Origin: JAACFF01 sp963697305
GTDB taxonomy: Bacteria > Chloroflexota > Anaerolineae > Promineifilales > Promineifilaceae
DNA: 64,000 nucleotides
Assembly (NCBI GenBank): GCA_963697305.1
Contig: CAVONO010000028.1
Span: 310,001-374,000, forward strand
Direction of reading: 5' to 3'
The notes beneath the pieces were generated by a model that was not told where the DNA came from, did no database searches, and was given only the letters and a program-made list of their open reading frames with translations. How positions within the stretch are numbered: the first letter of the stretch is position 1; each line of letters starts with the position of its first letter. The translations under genes were made by a program, and so were the position numbers. Shown here piece by piece: positions 1-8,314 of the stretch.

Positions 1-171
1 CTTATCCAGACTCCTTTTCCAACTGGATGAACGGGATCCCGGGGCAGGGTCTAGCTGCCCTTTGAGCCGGGTAAAGGCCTGTGCTGCAGGGCGCGGTGTT
101 TCTTCTGCGCCGGGCGCTAACACAGACAGATGATCGAGTACCTCTTGCATTTCTTTGTCAGGTTGTGTCAT
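1..171 (-). CDS. Partial protein downstream of ECF sigma factor (possible anti-sigma)
   Basis: Reading leftward from an ATG at 171, the first 57 codons are open to the window edge, so only the N-terminus is visible (it begins MTQPDKEMQEVLDHLSVLAP). The gene starts 39 nt after the stop of the ECF sigma factor on the same strand. That is the usual place for an anti-sigma factor or the membrane protein the sigma controls. The visible part is acidic and polar with no zinc-binding HxxxCxxC motif and no membrane segment yet. The anti-sigma role is inferred from position only. Confidence 0.5.
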   Translation of the reverse strand, partial: MTQPDKEMQEVLDHLSVLAPGAEETPRPAAQAFTRLKGQLDPAPGSRSSSWKRSLDK

Positions 172-194
172 GGTTTTCTTCCCCTCAAGTCTTT

Positions 195-209
195 AGAAGT
201 TGAACTTCT
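195..209. repeat. GAAGTTGAACTTC palindromic core
   Basis: The 15-mer AGAAGTTGAACTTCT is an almost perfect palindrome lying between the sigma factor stop and the next start. It contains the same GAAGTTGAACTTC core that forms the arms of three larger inverted repeats at 43047, 45686 and 48551, so it appears to be a short solo member of that intergenic family. Confidence 0.5.
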
Positions 210-210
210 T

Positions 211-804
211 TCACTCCTCATACGCCTCGCGAAACGCCTTTGCCGCACGGGCCAACAAGGTGCCGACAGATCCGGGGGCTACACCGCAGATAGCTGCGCA
301 CTCGACATAGCTCAGGCCCATCTGGCGCAGGAGCAGCAATTGCACCTGCCGCTGCGGCATGCGGACCAGGGCCGCACGCACGGCCGCTTGCTGTTCCCGT
401 TGTTCGACTTCCTTCTCAGCCCCGGGGCTGCCCAGCGGATCGGGCACAAGTAACGTATCGCGTTCTTGGCTGCGGCGACGGCGGCGCAGCGTATCATAGC
501 CGAGATTGGTGGCCACACGGTAGAGCCAGGCGCTGATATTTTGTTCTTTCGCGGGTCCGCGTTTGGGCTTGGTAAACGGCCGTTTGCTGAAGGCGTGGCG
601 GTATAATTTCAGAAATGCTTCTTGGGTTAGATCTTCAGCCTCTACGCGGTTGCCAACCAAGCGAAAAAGTAGACCATAAACGCGATCGTAATGGCGGTAG
701 AATAAGGTCTCAAAGGAGGTCGTATCTCCCTGCCGGATACGTTCTAGAAGCAAGCTGTCGGTCAATGCTGTCACATTTTCTCCAGGATCTTCGTTGGAAG
801 CCAC
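211..804 (-). CDS. RNA polymerase sigma factor, ECF (sigma-70) family
   Basis: A 197-aa protein of normal ECF size. Region 2 spans about residues 25-110, with the -10 recognition/core-binding stretch around 53-72 (EAEDLTQEAFLKLYRHAF) and WLYRVATNLGYD at 93-104. A basic linker RRRRR follows, then a region 4 helix-turn-helix at about 140-195 (LSYVECAAICGVAPGSVGTLL). The start is GTG at 804, preceded by GAGGAG with a 6-nt gap. The protein should direct core polymerase to a small stress or envelope regulon, probably restrained by the protein encoded just downstream. The target promoters cannot be told from this window. Confidence 0.93.
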   Translation of the reverse strand: MASNEDPGENVTALTDSLLLERIRQGDTTSFETLFYRHYDRVYGLLFRLVGNRVEAEDLTQEAFLKLYRHAFSKRPFTKPKRGPAKEQNISAWLYRVATNLGYDTLRRRRRSQERDTLLVPDPLGSPGAEKEVEQREQQAAVRAALVRMPQRQVQLLLLRQMGLSYVECAAICGVAPGSVGTLLARAAKAFREAYEE

Positions 805-989
805 TTTTCACTCCTCTAAACGTCGCGACCCACGATTTTGTGACAGGGAAAGGAAAATAGCGAGAAACGCAAAGGCACTACAAAGGTAGCAGGAAGAGAG
901 CGAGGCTGCCGGCCGCTTGTGTGATCGATTATTTACCATTGACAGCTAATTCTTCCGGGGGTTGAAAGGATCGCTTGAATGGGGCTCGC

Positions 990-1257
990 CTAGGGGAAAT
1001 ACCTGTATATATCACGACGGTGGAGGAAACGCACGAATATCACCGTGTCATCGTCCACCGCCATGCCACAACGATAGTCACCCACGCGAATGTGGAGATA
1101 TCTCCCCCTCGCCACTCAGTTTCTTGAGGCCAGGAATGGTATCGAGTGTTTCAGCTTGTTCCACCTGCTCAACAAGAGCTTTTATGCGGCTGCGCAATCG
1201 CCGATCTTTGAGCTTGCGTAGGTCACGTGTGAAACTAGCTCTAAAGGCAGCTTTCAA
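990..1257 (-). pseudogene. RelE/ParE-family toxin, frameshifted
   Basis: The antitoxin stop overlaps a TTG start at 1257 (TTGA). The first frame reads FRASFTRDLRKLKDRRLRSR and ends in a stop near 1090. Another frame continues with GRYLHIRVGDYRCGMAVDDD and ends RRDIYRYFP at 990. Joined, they give about 88 residues with the typical RelE/ParE plan: basic helices, then the RVGDYR strand, then a C-terminal strand with R and Y. The two frames meet at a run of five G (C5 on the plus strand, 1104-1108), and removing one G restores the reading frame. It is either a dead toxin or a homopolymer sequencing error. Confidence 0.75.
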
Positions 1258-1469
1258 GAGGCATCATCCAGGATAGCAAAGAGTTCGTCCCGACTTACCT
1301 CCTCGGTATCTTCGCCCTCTTTGACAGCCTGAAGCAGGCCAACGTCTTCTATCACCTCGGTAAACAGTCCGTAAAAGAGTTCCTTTCGTTCCTCAATAAG
1401 ATCCAAGAGTGCCTCCTTCAATAACCGTTTCATATTTTGTTCATCGATTGTCAATGTCATCAATGTCAT
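1254..1469 (-). CDS. Small acidic antitoxin-like protein
   Basis: A protein of about 71 aa, starting at the ATG at 1469 behind GAGAGGG. It is strongly acidic and helical (LLKEALLDLIEERKELFYGL, then EEVSRDELFAILDDAS). Small proteins of this composition commonly precede RelE/ParE toxins, and here the next reading frame, overlapping by 4 nt, is a RelE/ParE-like toxin. The protein would neutralise the toxin and probably autoregulate the pair. The antitoxin family cannot be assigned with certainty, because no clear ribbon-helix-helix or Phd signature is visible. Confidence 0.7.
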   Translation of the reverse strand: MTLMTLTIDEQNMKRLLKEALLDLIEERKELFYGLFTEVIEDVGLLQAVKEGEDTEEVSRDELFAILDDAS

Positions 1470-1720
1470 CACGCCCTCTCAAATAGCTGATCCAGGGTTA
1501 TTATAGCAAAAACTGAGCCCGTGCCCGGAACCAGGAGTAGATCCTTCATTTTTCAATACCGTTCACGGCCGTACGTGACGCTACTTGTAAGACATTAGCC
1601 TGCCCGCTAGAATCCCTGTTTGTAATCAATTAGCGGCAACGGAATGGTTCTTTTTTGGAAGATCATCTTTGCCAATCATTCTTGTAGTTTCGCCCCTACA
1701 GTGGTTTCAGGAAGGCTCTT

Positions 1721-4700
1721 ATGTTTGATGTAGCTGGTCAGCGACCCCGTTTTTCTGGTGAAGATGCGCGACGAATTGTGCGTGAGTATTTCGGCCGTGA
1801 CAGCAACAGCGCCCGTGAACTACCCAGCGACCGCGACCAGAACTTCTATCTGGAAGCGGCCTCGGGCAGCGCTTTTGTGCTGAAGATCGCCAGCGCGGCG
1901 GAAGCGGAGGGGGTGTTGGATTTGCAGAACCAGACGTTGCTCAGGCTGACAGCTGACAGCTATCAGCTGTCAGATCTCTTCCCTCGCCTGTGTGAAACGG
2001 TTTCCGGCCAGCATATTATCATAGTTAGGGATAAGGACGGCCGTTCCTTCTTCGTGCGCTTGTTGACTTTTTTGCCTGGAGTGCCATTGGCGGATGTGAA
2101 ACCACAAGGGCTGGGGCTGCTGCGCGAGGCGGGGCGGGCTCTGGGGAATATGGATGCCGCGCTGCTTGGTTTCAGCCATCCGGCGGAGGAGCGTGATCTG
2201 CATTGGGATATGCAGCATGCGGCGCGCACTATCGGGCAGCAGATCGATCTGATCGAAGCGCCACAGAAGCAGGCTCTGGTGCAGATGTTCCTGGCCCGTT
2301 TCAGGGAAAATGTTCTACCACGCCTGCCCGCTCTGCGGCGCAGCGTCATTCATGGCGACGGCAACGACCACAATATCCTCATTTCGGCGGACAGAAAAGG
2401 GGCGCGGCGGGTGACGGGGATCATCGACTTCGGCGATGTGATGCTTTCCTGTACCGTCTTTGATTTGGCGATCGCCTGCGCCTACATCATGCTCAACAAG
2501 CGCGATCCCAGCGGGGCGGCGGCGCAGATGATCGCCGGCTACCACGAGGTTTTGCCGCTGACGGAGCTGGAATTGGAGCTGCTGCCGACGTTGATTGCTA
2601 TTCGGCTGTGCACCAGCGTTGCCGTGTCCGCCTACCAGCGGGCAAAGGAGCCGGAAAACAGCTATCTCTCGATCAGCGAAGGGCCGGCCTGGGATTTGCT
2701 TGCGCGGCTGGCCACGCTTCCGCGGCGGTTGATGCAGTATACTTTTCGCCAGGCGTGCGGACTGCCCCCTTATCCAGGACAGAACAGGCTGACAAGTTGG
2801 TTGGCGGGAAATCGCGCGCAGGCGGGAGCGCTCCTGCCGGTCGATATGCACACGGCCGATCCATTGATCTTTGACTGGAGCGTGGGCAGCCTGGAGATGG
2901 GCAGCCCGGACGATTTTGGCGACGCGCCGAAAGAAACGGAGCGGCTGTTTGCGCGCCTGCGTGAGGCGGGCACAAGCGTTGGGGTGGGACGCTACAACGA
3001 AGCGCGTCTCGTCTATGCCGCTGACGCCTTCCAGACGGAGCAGGGCGAACGGCGCACGATCCACATTGGCCTGGACCTGTTTATGGCCGCAGGCACGCCG
3101 ATCCGTGCGCCGCTGGACGGCACTGTACACAGCTTCCGCGATAACAACACTGCGCTCGATTACGGCCCAACACTCATTTTGCGCCATGAGCCAGAGGCGG
3201 GTCTCACCTTTTACACCTTGTATGGCCATCTGAGCCGGGATTCGTTGGATGGCTTGCATGCCGGGATGGCGGTGAAGAAGGGACAGGATATCGGCCGTAT
3301 GGGGGAGATCGCGGTCAACGGCGGTTGGCCGCCTCATGTGCATTTCCAGATCATCGGCGATCTTCTGGGATATGAAGGGGATTTCCCCGGCGTGGCCCCG
3401 GCTGGGCAGCGGGATGTGTGGCTAAGTCTCTGTCCCGACCCCAATTTGCTGCTGGGCATCGCACGCGAACGGTTCCCTATAGATGGGCCACTCAAGGCGG
3501 AGATCCTGGCCAGGCGCGAAGCGTTTCTCGGGCCATCATTGAGCATCTCTTACCAGAAACCGCTGCAGATCGTGCGCGGCTGGAAACAGTTCCTCTATGA
3601 TGAAAACGGCCGTGCTTACCTGGACGGGGTCAATAATGTCTGCCATGTGGGGCACAGCCACCCGCGCGTGGTCAAGGCCCTGGCGCGGCAAGCGTCCGTT
3701 TTGAACACAAATACTCGTTATTTACACCCCACTATTGTGCGCTACGCGGAGCGTTTGCTGGCTACATTGCCCGACCCGCTCGAGGTCTGCTTCTTCGTCT
3801 GCTCCGGCAGCGAGGCCAACGAACTGGCCTTGCGCCTGGCGCGCACGTCTACGGGGGCGGAGGATATGATCGTCGTCGATGGCGCGTACCATGGCAATAC
3901 GGCGGCGTTGATCGATATCAGCCCCTACAAACATAATAGTCCTGGTGGCTCTGGCGCGCCGCCCCATGTCCACACGGCGCTGATGCCTGATCCGTATCGC
4001 GGCGTCTACAAAGGGTATGGCAGGGCATCCGGCGAAAAGTATGCGCGGCATGTGCAAGAAGCGGCAGCCGCGGTCAAGGCTCAGGGCAGGGGAGTGGCTG
4101 CTTTTATCTGCGAATCGCTGCTGAGCTGCGGCGGGCAGATCGTGCTGCCTGACGGTTATCTGCAAGAAGCGTTCCGGCATGTGCGCACTGCCGGAGGGGT
4201 CTGTATCGTCGACGAAGTGCAGGTGGGATTCGGCCGTGTGGGCAGCCACTTTTGGGGCTTTGAAAGTCAAGGTGCCGTGCCGGATATTGTGACGATGGGC
4301 AAACCGATGGGCAATGGACACCCGCTGGCAGCTGTGGTCACGACGCGGGCGATCGCGGATGCTTTCGCCAATGGCATGGAATACTTCAACACCTTCGGCG
4401 GCAATCCTGTCTCTTGTGCGGTGGGAACGGCCGTGTTGGATGTTATCGAAGAGGAAGGATTACAGGAAAACGCGCAACGGACGGGGGAGCAGTTGAAAGA
4501 AGGTCTGGCAGGTTTAATGGAGCACCATGCGCTCATTGGCGATGTACGCGGCATGGGGCTTTTCGTTGGGGTGGAGCTGGTGCGCGACCGGCAGACGCTG
4601 GAACCGGCCGCGGCCGAAGCGACCACTATCGTGGAACGGATGAAAGAAGAGGGGATTTTGCTCAGCATTGATGGGCCGCTGCACAATGTGTTGAAGTTGA

Positions 4701-4798
4701 AGCCGCCAATGGTATTCAATGAGGAAGATGCTGATCGCCTGGTGCGCACGTTAGACCAGGTCTTGGGGGAGGATGCAGCGCAGGCTGGAGCGCTTTAG
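1721..4798 (+). CDS. Fusion: APH-type kinase + M23 peptidase-like + class III aminotransferase
   Basis: One 1025-aa protein with three domains. Residues ~20-330 are an aminoglycoside phosphotransferase/hydroxylysine-kinase-like fold, with HGDGNDHN at ~210 and IIDFGD at ~236. Residues ~400-570 are an M23 (LytM)-like domain with HIGLDL at ~446, YGHLS at ~500 and HVHF at ~539, so the metal-binding H, D and HxH are kept. Residues ~600-1020 are a class III PLP aminotransferase with IVDEVQVGFGR at ~828 and the Schiff-base lysine in TMGKPMGNG at ~860. This order is known in annotated genomes, and the C-terminal part resembles ethanolamine-phosphate or hydroxylysine-phosphate phospho-lyases. The kinase would phosphorylate a small amino alcohol or amino acid and the PLP domain would then process it. 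The substrate is unknown. A palindromic repeat lies inside the kinase domain (1946-1973). Confidence 0.9.
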   Translation: MFDVAGQRPRFSGEDARRIVREYFGRDSNSARELPSDRDQNFYLEAASGSAFVLKIASAAEAEGVLDLQNQTLLRLTADSYQLSDLFPRLCETVSGQHIIIVRDKDGRSFFVRLLTFLPGVPLADVKPQGLGLLREAGRALGNMDAALLGFSHPAEERDLHWDMQHAARTIGQQIDLIEAPQKQALVQMFLARFRENVLPRLPALRRSVIHGDGNDHNILISADRKGARRVTGIIDFGDVMLSCTVFDLAIACAYIMLNKRDPSGAAAQMIAGYHEVLPLTELELELLPTLIAIRLCTSVAVSAYQRAKEPENSYLSISEGPAWDLLARLATLPRRLMQYTFRQACGLPPYPGQNRLTSWLAGNRAQAGALLPVDMHTADPLIFDWSVGSLEMGSPDDFGDAPKETERLFARLREAGTSVGVGRYNEARLVYAADAFQTEQGERRTIHIGLDLFMAAGTPIRAPLDGTVHSFRDNNTALDYGPTLILRHEPEAGLTFYTLYGHLSRDSLDGLHAGMAVKKGQDIGRMGEIAVNGGWPPHVHFQIIGDLLGYEGDFPGVAPAGQRDVWLSLCPDPNLLLGIARERFPIDGPLKAEILARREAFLGPSLSISYQKPLQIVRGWKQFLYDENGRAYLDGVNNVCHVGHSHPRVVKALARQASVLNTNTRYLHPTIVRYAERLLATLPDPLEVCFFVCSGSEANELALRLARTSTGAEDMIVVDGAYHGNTAALIDISPYKHNSPGGSGAPPHVHTALMPDPYRGVYKGYGRASGEKYARHVQEAAAAVKAQGRGVAAFICESLLSCGGQIVLPDGYLQEAFRHVRTAGGVCIVDEVQVGFGRVGSHFWGFESQGAVPDIVTMGKPMGNGHPLAAVVTTRAIADAFANGMEYFNTFGGNPVSCAVGTAVLDVIEEEGLQENAQRTGEQLKEGLAGLMEHHALIGDVRGMGLFVGVELVRDRQTLEPAAAEATTIVERMKEEGILLSIDGPLHNVLKLKPPMVFNEEDADRLVRTLDQVLGEDAAQAGAL
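1946..1973. repeat. CTGACAGCTG palindromic repeat inside a coding region
   Basis: Twenty-eight bases built from CTGACAGCTGACAGC followed by its complement TATCAGCTGTCAG. It sits in frame inside the kinase domain of the fusion gene and encodes about nine residues (LTADSYQLS). A closely related string, AGCTGACACCTGATAGC on the minus strand, occurs at 59462-59478 at the 3' end of the antiporter gene. Confidence 0.6.
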
Positions 4799-4959
4799 AC
4801 GGGATGCATGCAGCGCGGAGCGCCAGGGGTCCGAACAAGGTGCTCTAGATTGGCTCCTTCGGGTGGCAACTGATCTACTTTGAACGGTGGGCTCCAGTCC
4901 TGGTACGTTTCTTTAAATTAAACGATAATATGTAAAATATCATACGCTGGAGGTGCGAG

Positions 4960-5433
4960 ATGAACGAACAACTACCTGGATGGATAGGCGCCATGCAGTC
5001 TTTCGGCTTAGAAAGCATGATGCAGGTATTCTTAGCCGCCTTGCTGGGAGGGGTCATCGGTTTGGAGAGGGAATGGCGAGGTCGTGATGCCGGGCTGCGC
5101 ACCAATATGCTCATCTCTATGGGCGCTTGCTTATTCACAGCCATTTCCATAAATGGGTTCCCCTTACAGGGATCGGCTGCACAAGATACGGCACGGGTTG
5201 CGGCGCAGGTCGTAACGGGTGTCGGCTTCTTGGGGGCCGGCGCATTTATCCACACCCGCGGCCACACCAAAGGCATGACCACTGCGGCCACGATCTGGAT
5301 AGTGGCCGCCATTGGCATGGCTGTGGGCGTTCAAGCATATGGATTGGCACTGTTTGCGAGCGCGATCACGTTGGTGATATTGCGCTTCCTCCATCCTATC
5401 AGCAAAACAATCGCCAGCAAAGATAGTGATTGA
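4960..5433 (+). CDS. MgtC/SapB family membrane protein
   Basis: A 157-aa protein with the MgtC N-terminal domain. Hydrophobic helices alternate with the family signature GLEREWRGRDAGLRTNMLIS at ~36-55 and TGVGFLGAGAFI at ~88-99, followed by TTAATIWIVAAIG. Four to five transmembrane helices are expected. The family is linked to magnesium limitation, membrane potential and F-ATPase modulation in pathogens; in free-living bacteria the role is unclear. The C-terminal ACT-like domain of longer homologues is absent. The start is ATG behind GGAGGTGCGAG. It appears to be monocistronic. Confidence 0.9.
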   Translation: MNEQLPGWIGAMQSFGLESMMQVFLAALLGGVIGLEREWRGRDAGLRTNMLISMGACLFTAISINGFPLQGSAAQDTARVAAQVVTGVGFLGAGAFIHTRGHTKGMTTAATIWIVAAIGMAVGVQAYGLALFASAITLVILRFLHPISKTIASKDSD

Positions 5434-5528
5434 GTCGATACAGCTACCAAACCAGGTGTCAATTCACCACCCTTTCAATCCTGGCATTGGAAGCGCTTCA
5501 AGCGCTAGGAGAGGTGAAGTACTCAACC

Positions 5529-5996
5529 TCACTCATTTGATGGTTTAGCCGGGACCGTTATGATGGCCAGATTGGCCTCTTTTTCTAATTCGGTCACAAA
5601 ATCATCAAATTCTGCGATCTTGAAAACATTTCTTCCAGGGCTGCGTGTTGGCCGGCCTATGACCATCATCTCCGCCTTCGTCTCGTTGGCATAGCGGAGC
5701 AATTGATCGGGGATGTTGCCCTCGGGCAAGACGTAATCCACCCGCTCAACTCCACGTCGTTGGGCACGGTCGCAAAGAATCAACATGGTAAAGGTACCCA
5801 TTTCATTTAGTTCACTGTAGACCACACTCAATGGGCCGATGGTAGCATATTCGAGAAACTCGGCGTCCAGGACATGCAGAAAGGTCAGCCTGGCGCCATA
5901 GGCCATTGCCAAGTCAATGGCCTTGGTCACCGTATCTCTACTTTCCGGCCCACCGCGGACCGCACAAATGATGTGGCGGGGATTTTTTTCAGTCAT
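5529..5996 (-). CDS. Universal stress protein (UspA family)
   Basis: A 155-aa single-domain Usp. The first strand is HIICAVRGGP, followed by a helix that begins the nucleotide-binding fold. The C-terminal MMVIGRPTRSPGRN corresponds to the ATP-binding loop, although the usual GxxGx9GS spacing is altered. It is the last gene of a three-gene minus-strand group (Usp, transporter, Usp), which begins with the similar IVCAIRGGP protein at 7874-8314. The arrangement suggests that the stress protein modulates the transporter between them. That is inference. Confidence 0.88.
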   Translation of the reverse strand: MTEKNPRHIICAVRGGPESRDTVTKAIDLAMAYGARLTFLHVLDAEFLEYATIGPLSVVYSELNEMGTFTMLILCDRAQRRGVERVDYVLPEGNIPDQLLRYANETKAEMMVIGRPTRSPGRNVFKIAEFDDFVTELEKEANLAIITVPAKPSNE

Positions 5997-6134
5997 GCCA
6001 AACTCCTAGATAATGCTGGCAGCAAGCTTCCAAAGTGAGCGAGGCCGGCAGTGGGGCACTGTGTATCGCGAATTCTTCATCTCATGTTATGCGGCGGGCT
6101 CGCTCAGTAGACACGTTTTGTATTTACCCTGAAA

Positions 6135-7871
6135 TCAGTTTGGCAGTACCAGGAAGCGGAACAAGAGCCAGATCGTGGCCAATCCTACGGTGATCAACAG
6201 AGCAGGGAAGCCCTTCCTGAAAAAGTAAGGATAGGTGATGGGGAATCCGGCGCGATCGGCGATGCCAGCCGTCACCATATTGGCCGATGCCCCGATCAGG
6301 GAACCATTGCCCCCCATCGCCGAACCAACTGACAGGCAAAAGAACAACGCCTTATTGTCTGCACCGGGTATAGTCACCGTTAGATAAGCCACTACCGGCA
6401 GCATAGCTGCTGTAAAGGGGATGTTGGCGATAATGGTTGATAGAAAGGCGCTCAGCCAGATCACGGCCAGCATGGCCAGAAGCAGGTTGTCGCCCACCAA
6501 TTGACCAATGATCTCGGCGAGGAAGCTAATCAATCCCACCTCTTGAATGGCTCCGACAATGACAAAAAGGGCAATGAAAAAGACCAGTGTCGTCCAGTCA
6601 ACCGCTTCGATCATCTCGCCAATGTCGGGCTGAATCCAGATGAGCAATGCCGTCGCGCCAATGATGGCCGTCACGGCCGGTATCAGGTAAATGTGTTCGC
6701 CAAAAACAAAGAGGAGCAGCATGCCACCTCCAACCCAGGCCGCTTTGCGAAGATGACCCGGTTCTGTGATACGCGCGCGCTCCGCCAACCTCTCTTCCAG
6801 CATGGTCGAGGCGGTCTGGCCCTCACCAGCAAAGAGCTCCTGACGGTAGGCGAACAAACTGTAAAGGATCAAACCCGCGAGAGCCAACAGGACGCCAGGA
6901 GTTAGATTGATCAGGAAGTCGGTAAAGGTTATGTGGGCGAATGAGCCGATAAGGATGTTTGTCGGCGTGCCTATCAGGGTGCTGATCCCGACGACATTGG
7001 AGGAAAAGACTTGCGGGATCAGAAGTGTTAGAGGATTAATACCTAAAGCCAGCGCGATCTGGACACTGATGGGGGTCATCAGGAGCATTGTGGTCACGTT
7101 ATCCAGGAAAGCTGAGGCAACACCGGTGATAAGCATTAAGATAACCACGAGCAGCCAGATCCGTCCTCCCGATCCGCGATATGCCGTAAAAGCCATCCAT
7201 TGAAAAATGCCCGTTCGCTCGACAACGGCGATGATTATCATCATGCCCATAATCAGAAAGATTACGTTCCAGTCTACATATGTGAGCGCCCTCGGAAAGT
7301 AAAAGATAAAGAGGCCTTCGTAAATGGGCCGGCCGAGATAGCTGACACCGAGGACGATAGCCATACCCAGCAAAGCAGCCAGGGTGTTATGAAGGGTACC
7401 GGTGGCGATGAGCACTAGAATGCCGATGAAGACGAAAGTCGCTATCCAGAAAGCCGGTGTGATTTTGCGCGCGAGAACGACCTCGGGAACCTCCACGGGC
7501 TGTCCGGCGCGCAAGGCCTGGATTGCTTCTCCCTGCAGTTCGACTTGTGCCTCTTCAAAATGGGGTCGTTTGATCTGGACGATTAGTTTTTCGGGAACGG
7601 AGATGTCCAGGGTCATGGCGTAGCGGCCGTTTGGCGGGGTGATGTCCTCGGCAAGGGGCTCATCCGTTGTCCCGTCGACGAGTGTAACCAGGGCCTCGCC
7701 AACCGGCAGATTTTGGCGGTCGAAGACCGTGCCGGTTACTAAGAAAATCAAATTCGAATCGCCGGCCTGTATCGCTCGCTGGGCCTGAGCTGGCCTGCCG
7801 GCAAAGAACAGTACAAAGGCCAATACTGCCAGGCCAGCCGCAGCCAGATTGGCACGAGTCCGGCTGCTCAT
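6135..7871 (-). CDS. SLC13/ArsB-superfamily ion transporter with N-terminal carboxypeptidase-regulatory-like domain
   Basis: A 578-aa membrane protein. Residues ~10-31 form a signal peptide ending in RPAQA. Residues ~45-115 look like an extracytoplasmic carboxypeptidase-regulatory-like beta sandwich (VTGTVFDRQNLPVGEALVTL, then NGRYAMTLDI). From ~137 there are about eleven transmembrane segments, including NVTTMLLMTPISVQIA and NIPFTAAMLPVV. These Asn/Thr/Pro motifs of the two inverted halves are typical of ArsB/NhaD/DASS transporters. The substrate could be an anion (arsenite, sulfate, dicarboxylate) or Na+/H+, and sequence alone does not decide. It is encoded 2 nt after one Usp gene and upstream of another. 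Confidence 0.88.
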   Translation of the reverse strand: MSSRTRANLAAAGLAVLAFVLFFAGRPAQAQRAIQAGDSNLIFLVTGTVFDRQNLPVGEALVTLVDGTTDEPLAEDITPPNGRYAMTLDISVPEKLIVQIKRPHFEEAQVELQGEAIQALRAGQPVEVPEVVLARKITPAFWIATFVFIGILVLIATGTLHNTLAALLGMAIVLGVSYLGRPIYEGLFIFYFPRALTYVDWNVIFLIMGMMIIIAVVERTGIFQWMAFTAYRGSGGRIWLLVVILMLITGVASAFLDNVTTMLLMTPISVQIALALGINPLTLLIPQVFSSNVVGISTLIGTPTNILIGSFAHITFTDFLINLTPGVLLALAGLILYSLFAYRQELFAGEGQTASTMLEERLAERARITEPGHLRKAAWVGGGMLLLFVFGEHIYLIPAVTAIIGATALLIWIQPDIGEMIEAVDWTTLVFFIALFVIVGAIQEVGLISFLAEIIGQLVGDNLLLAMLAVIWLSAFLSTIIANIPFTAAMLPVVAYLTVTIPGADNKALFFCLSVGSAMGGNGSLIGASANMVTAGIADRAGFPITYPYFFRKGFPALLITVGLATIWLLFRFLVLPN

Positions 7872-7873
7872 CT

Positions 7874-8314
7874 TTAATCCCCCTCAAGAATAATGGCTTC
7901 AGCGCCGGATTGAGCTTTCACCAGTTCAGCGAAGGCTTCGAGCCGGGCATGGGTGAAGACGTTTGCCTCCTCGTCCTTCAACTGCGGACGGCCCAGGACA
8001 AGATAATCAGCAGCTAATTCCTTGCAGAGCTCGATGATCTCCTTGCCGACGCTGCCGTGCCGTACCAGGCCTTCGGCCGTTACATCATGATCCGCTGCCC
8101 GCTTCTGAGCTGCCAGCAGGATGAACTCCCCCATCTGCTCCATCTCTCGATTGATCGTGTGTGTTCGCGTGCTCGTCGTGTGCGCCAGGAAATCTAGATT
8201 GACGATATATAGAAAATAGAGGGGCAAGCGGGTTTCCTGGGCCAAAGCAATTGCCTTGTCGATGGTCGACTGGCTATGGGGCCCTCCGCGGATAGCACAG
8301 ACTATTCCACTCAT
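7874..8314 (-). CDS. Universal stress protein (UspA family)
   Basis: A 146-aa Usp domain and the first gene of the Usp-transporter-Usp group. It starts MSGIVCAIRGGPHSQSTIDK and ends with YLVLGRPQLKDEEANVF in the position of the nucleotide-binding loop. It is a diverged paralogue of the protein at 5529-5996, and both share the unusual (I/V)CA(I/V)RGGP N-terminus and a GRP loop instead of GxxG. The gap to the transporter is 2 nt, so the two are translationally coupled. Confidence 0.88.
   Translation of the reverse strand: MSGIVCAIRGGPHSQSTIDKAIALAQETRLPLYFLYIVNLDFLAHTTSTRTHTINREMEQMGEFILLAAQKRAADHDVTAEGLVRHGSVGKEIIELCKELAADYLVLGRPQLKDEEANVFTHARLEAFAELVKAQSGAEAIILEGD

Noticed and set aside
2315..3343. 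Long minus-strand open frame opposite the fusion gene
   Set aside because: It lies wholly within the well-supported plus-strand coding region and shows no domain; it is a high-G+C shadow.
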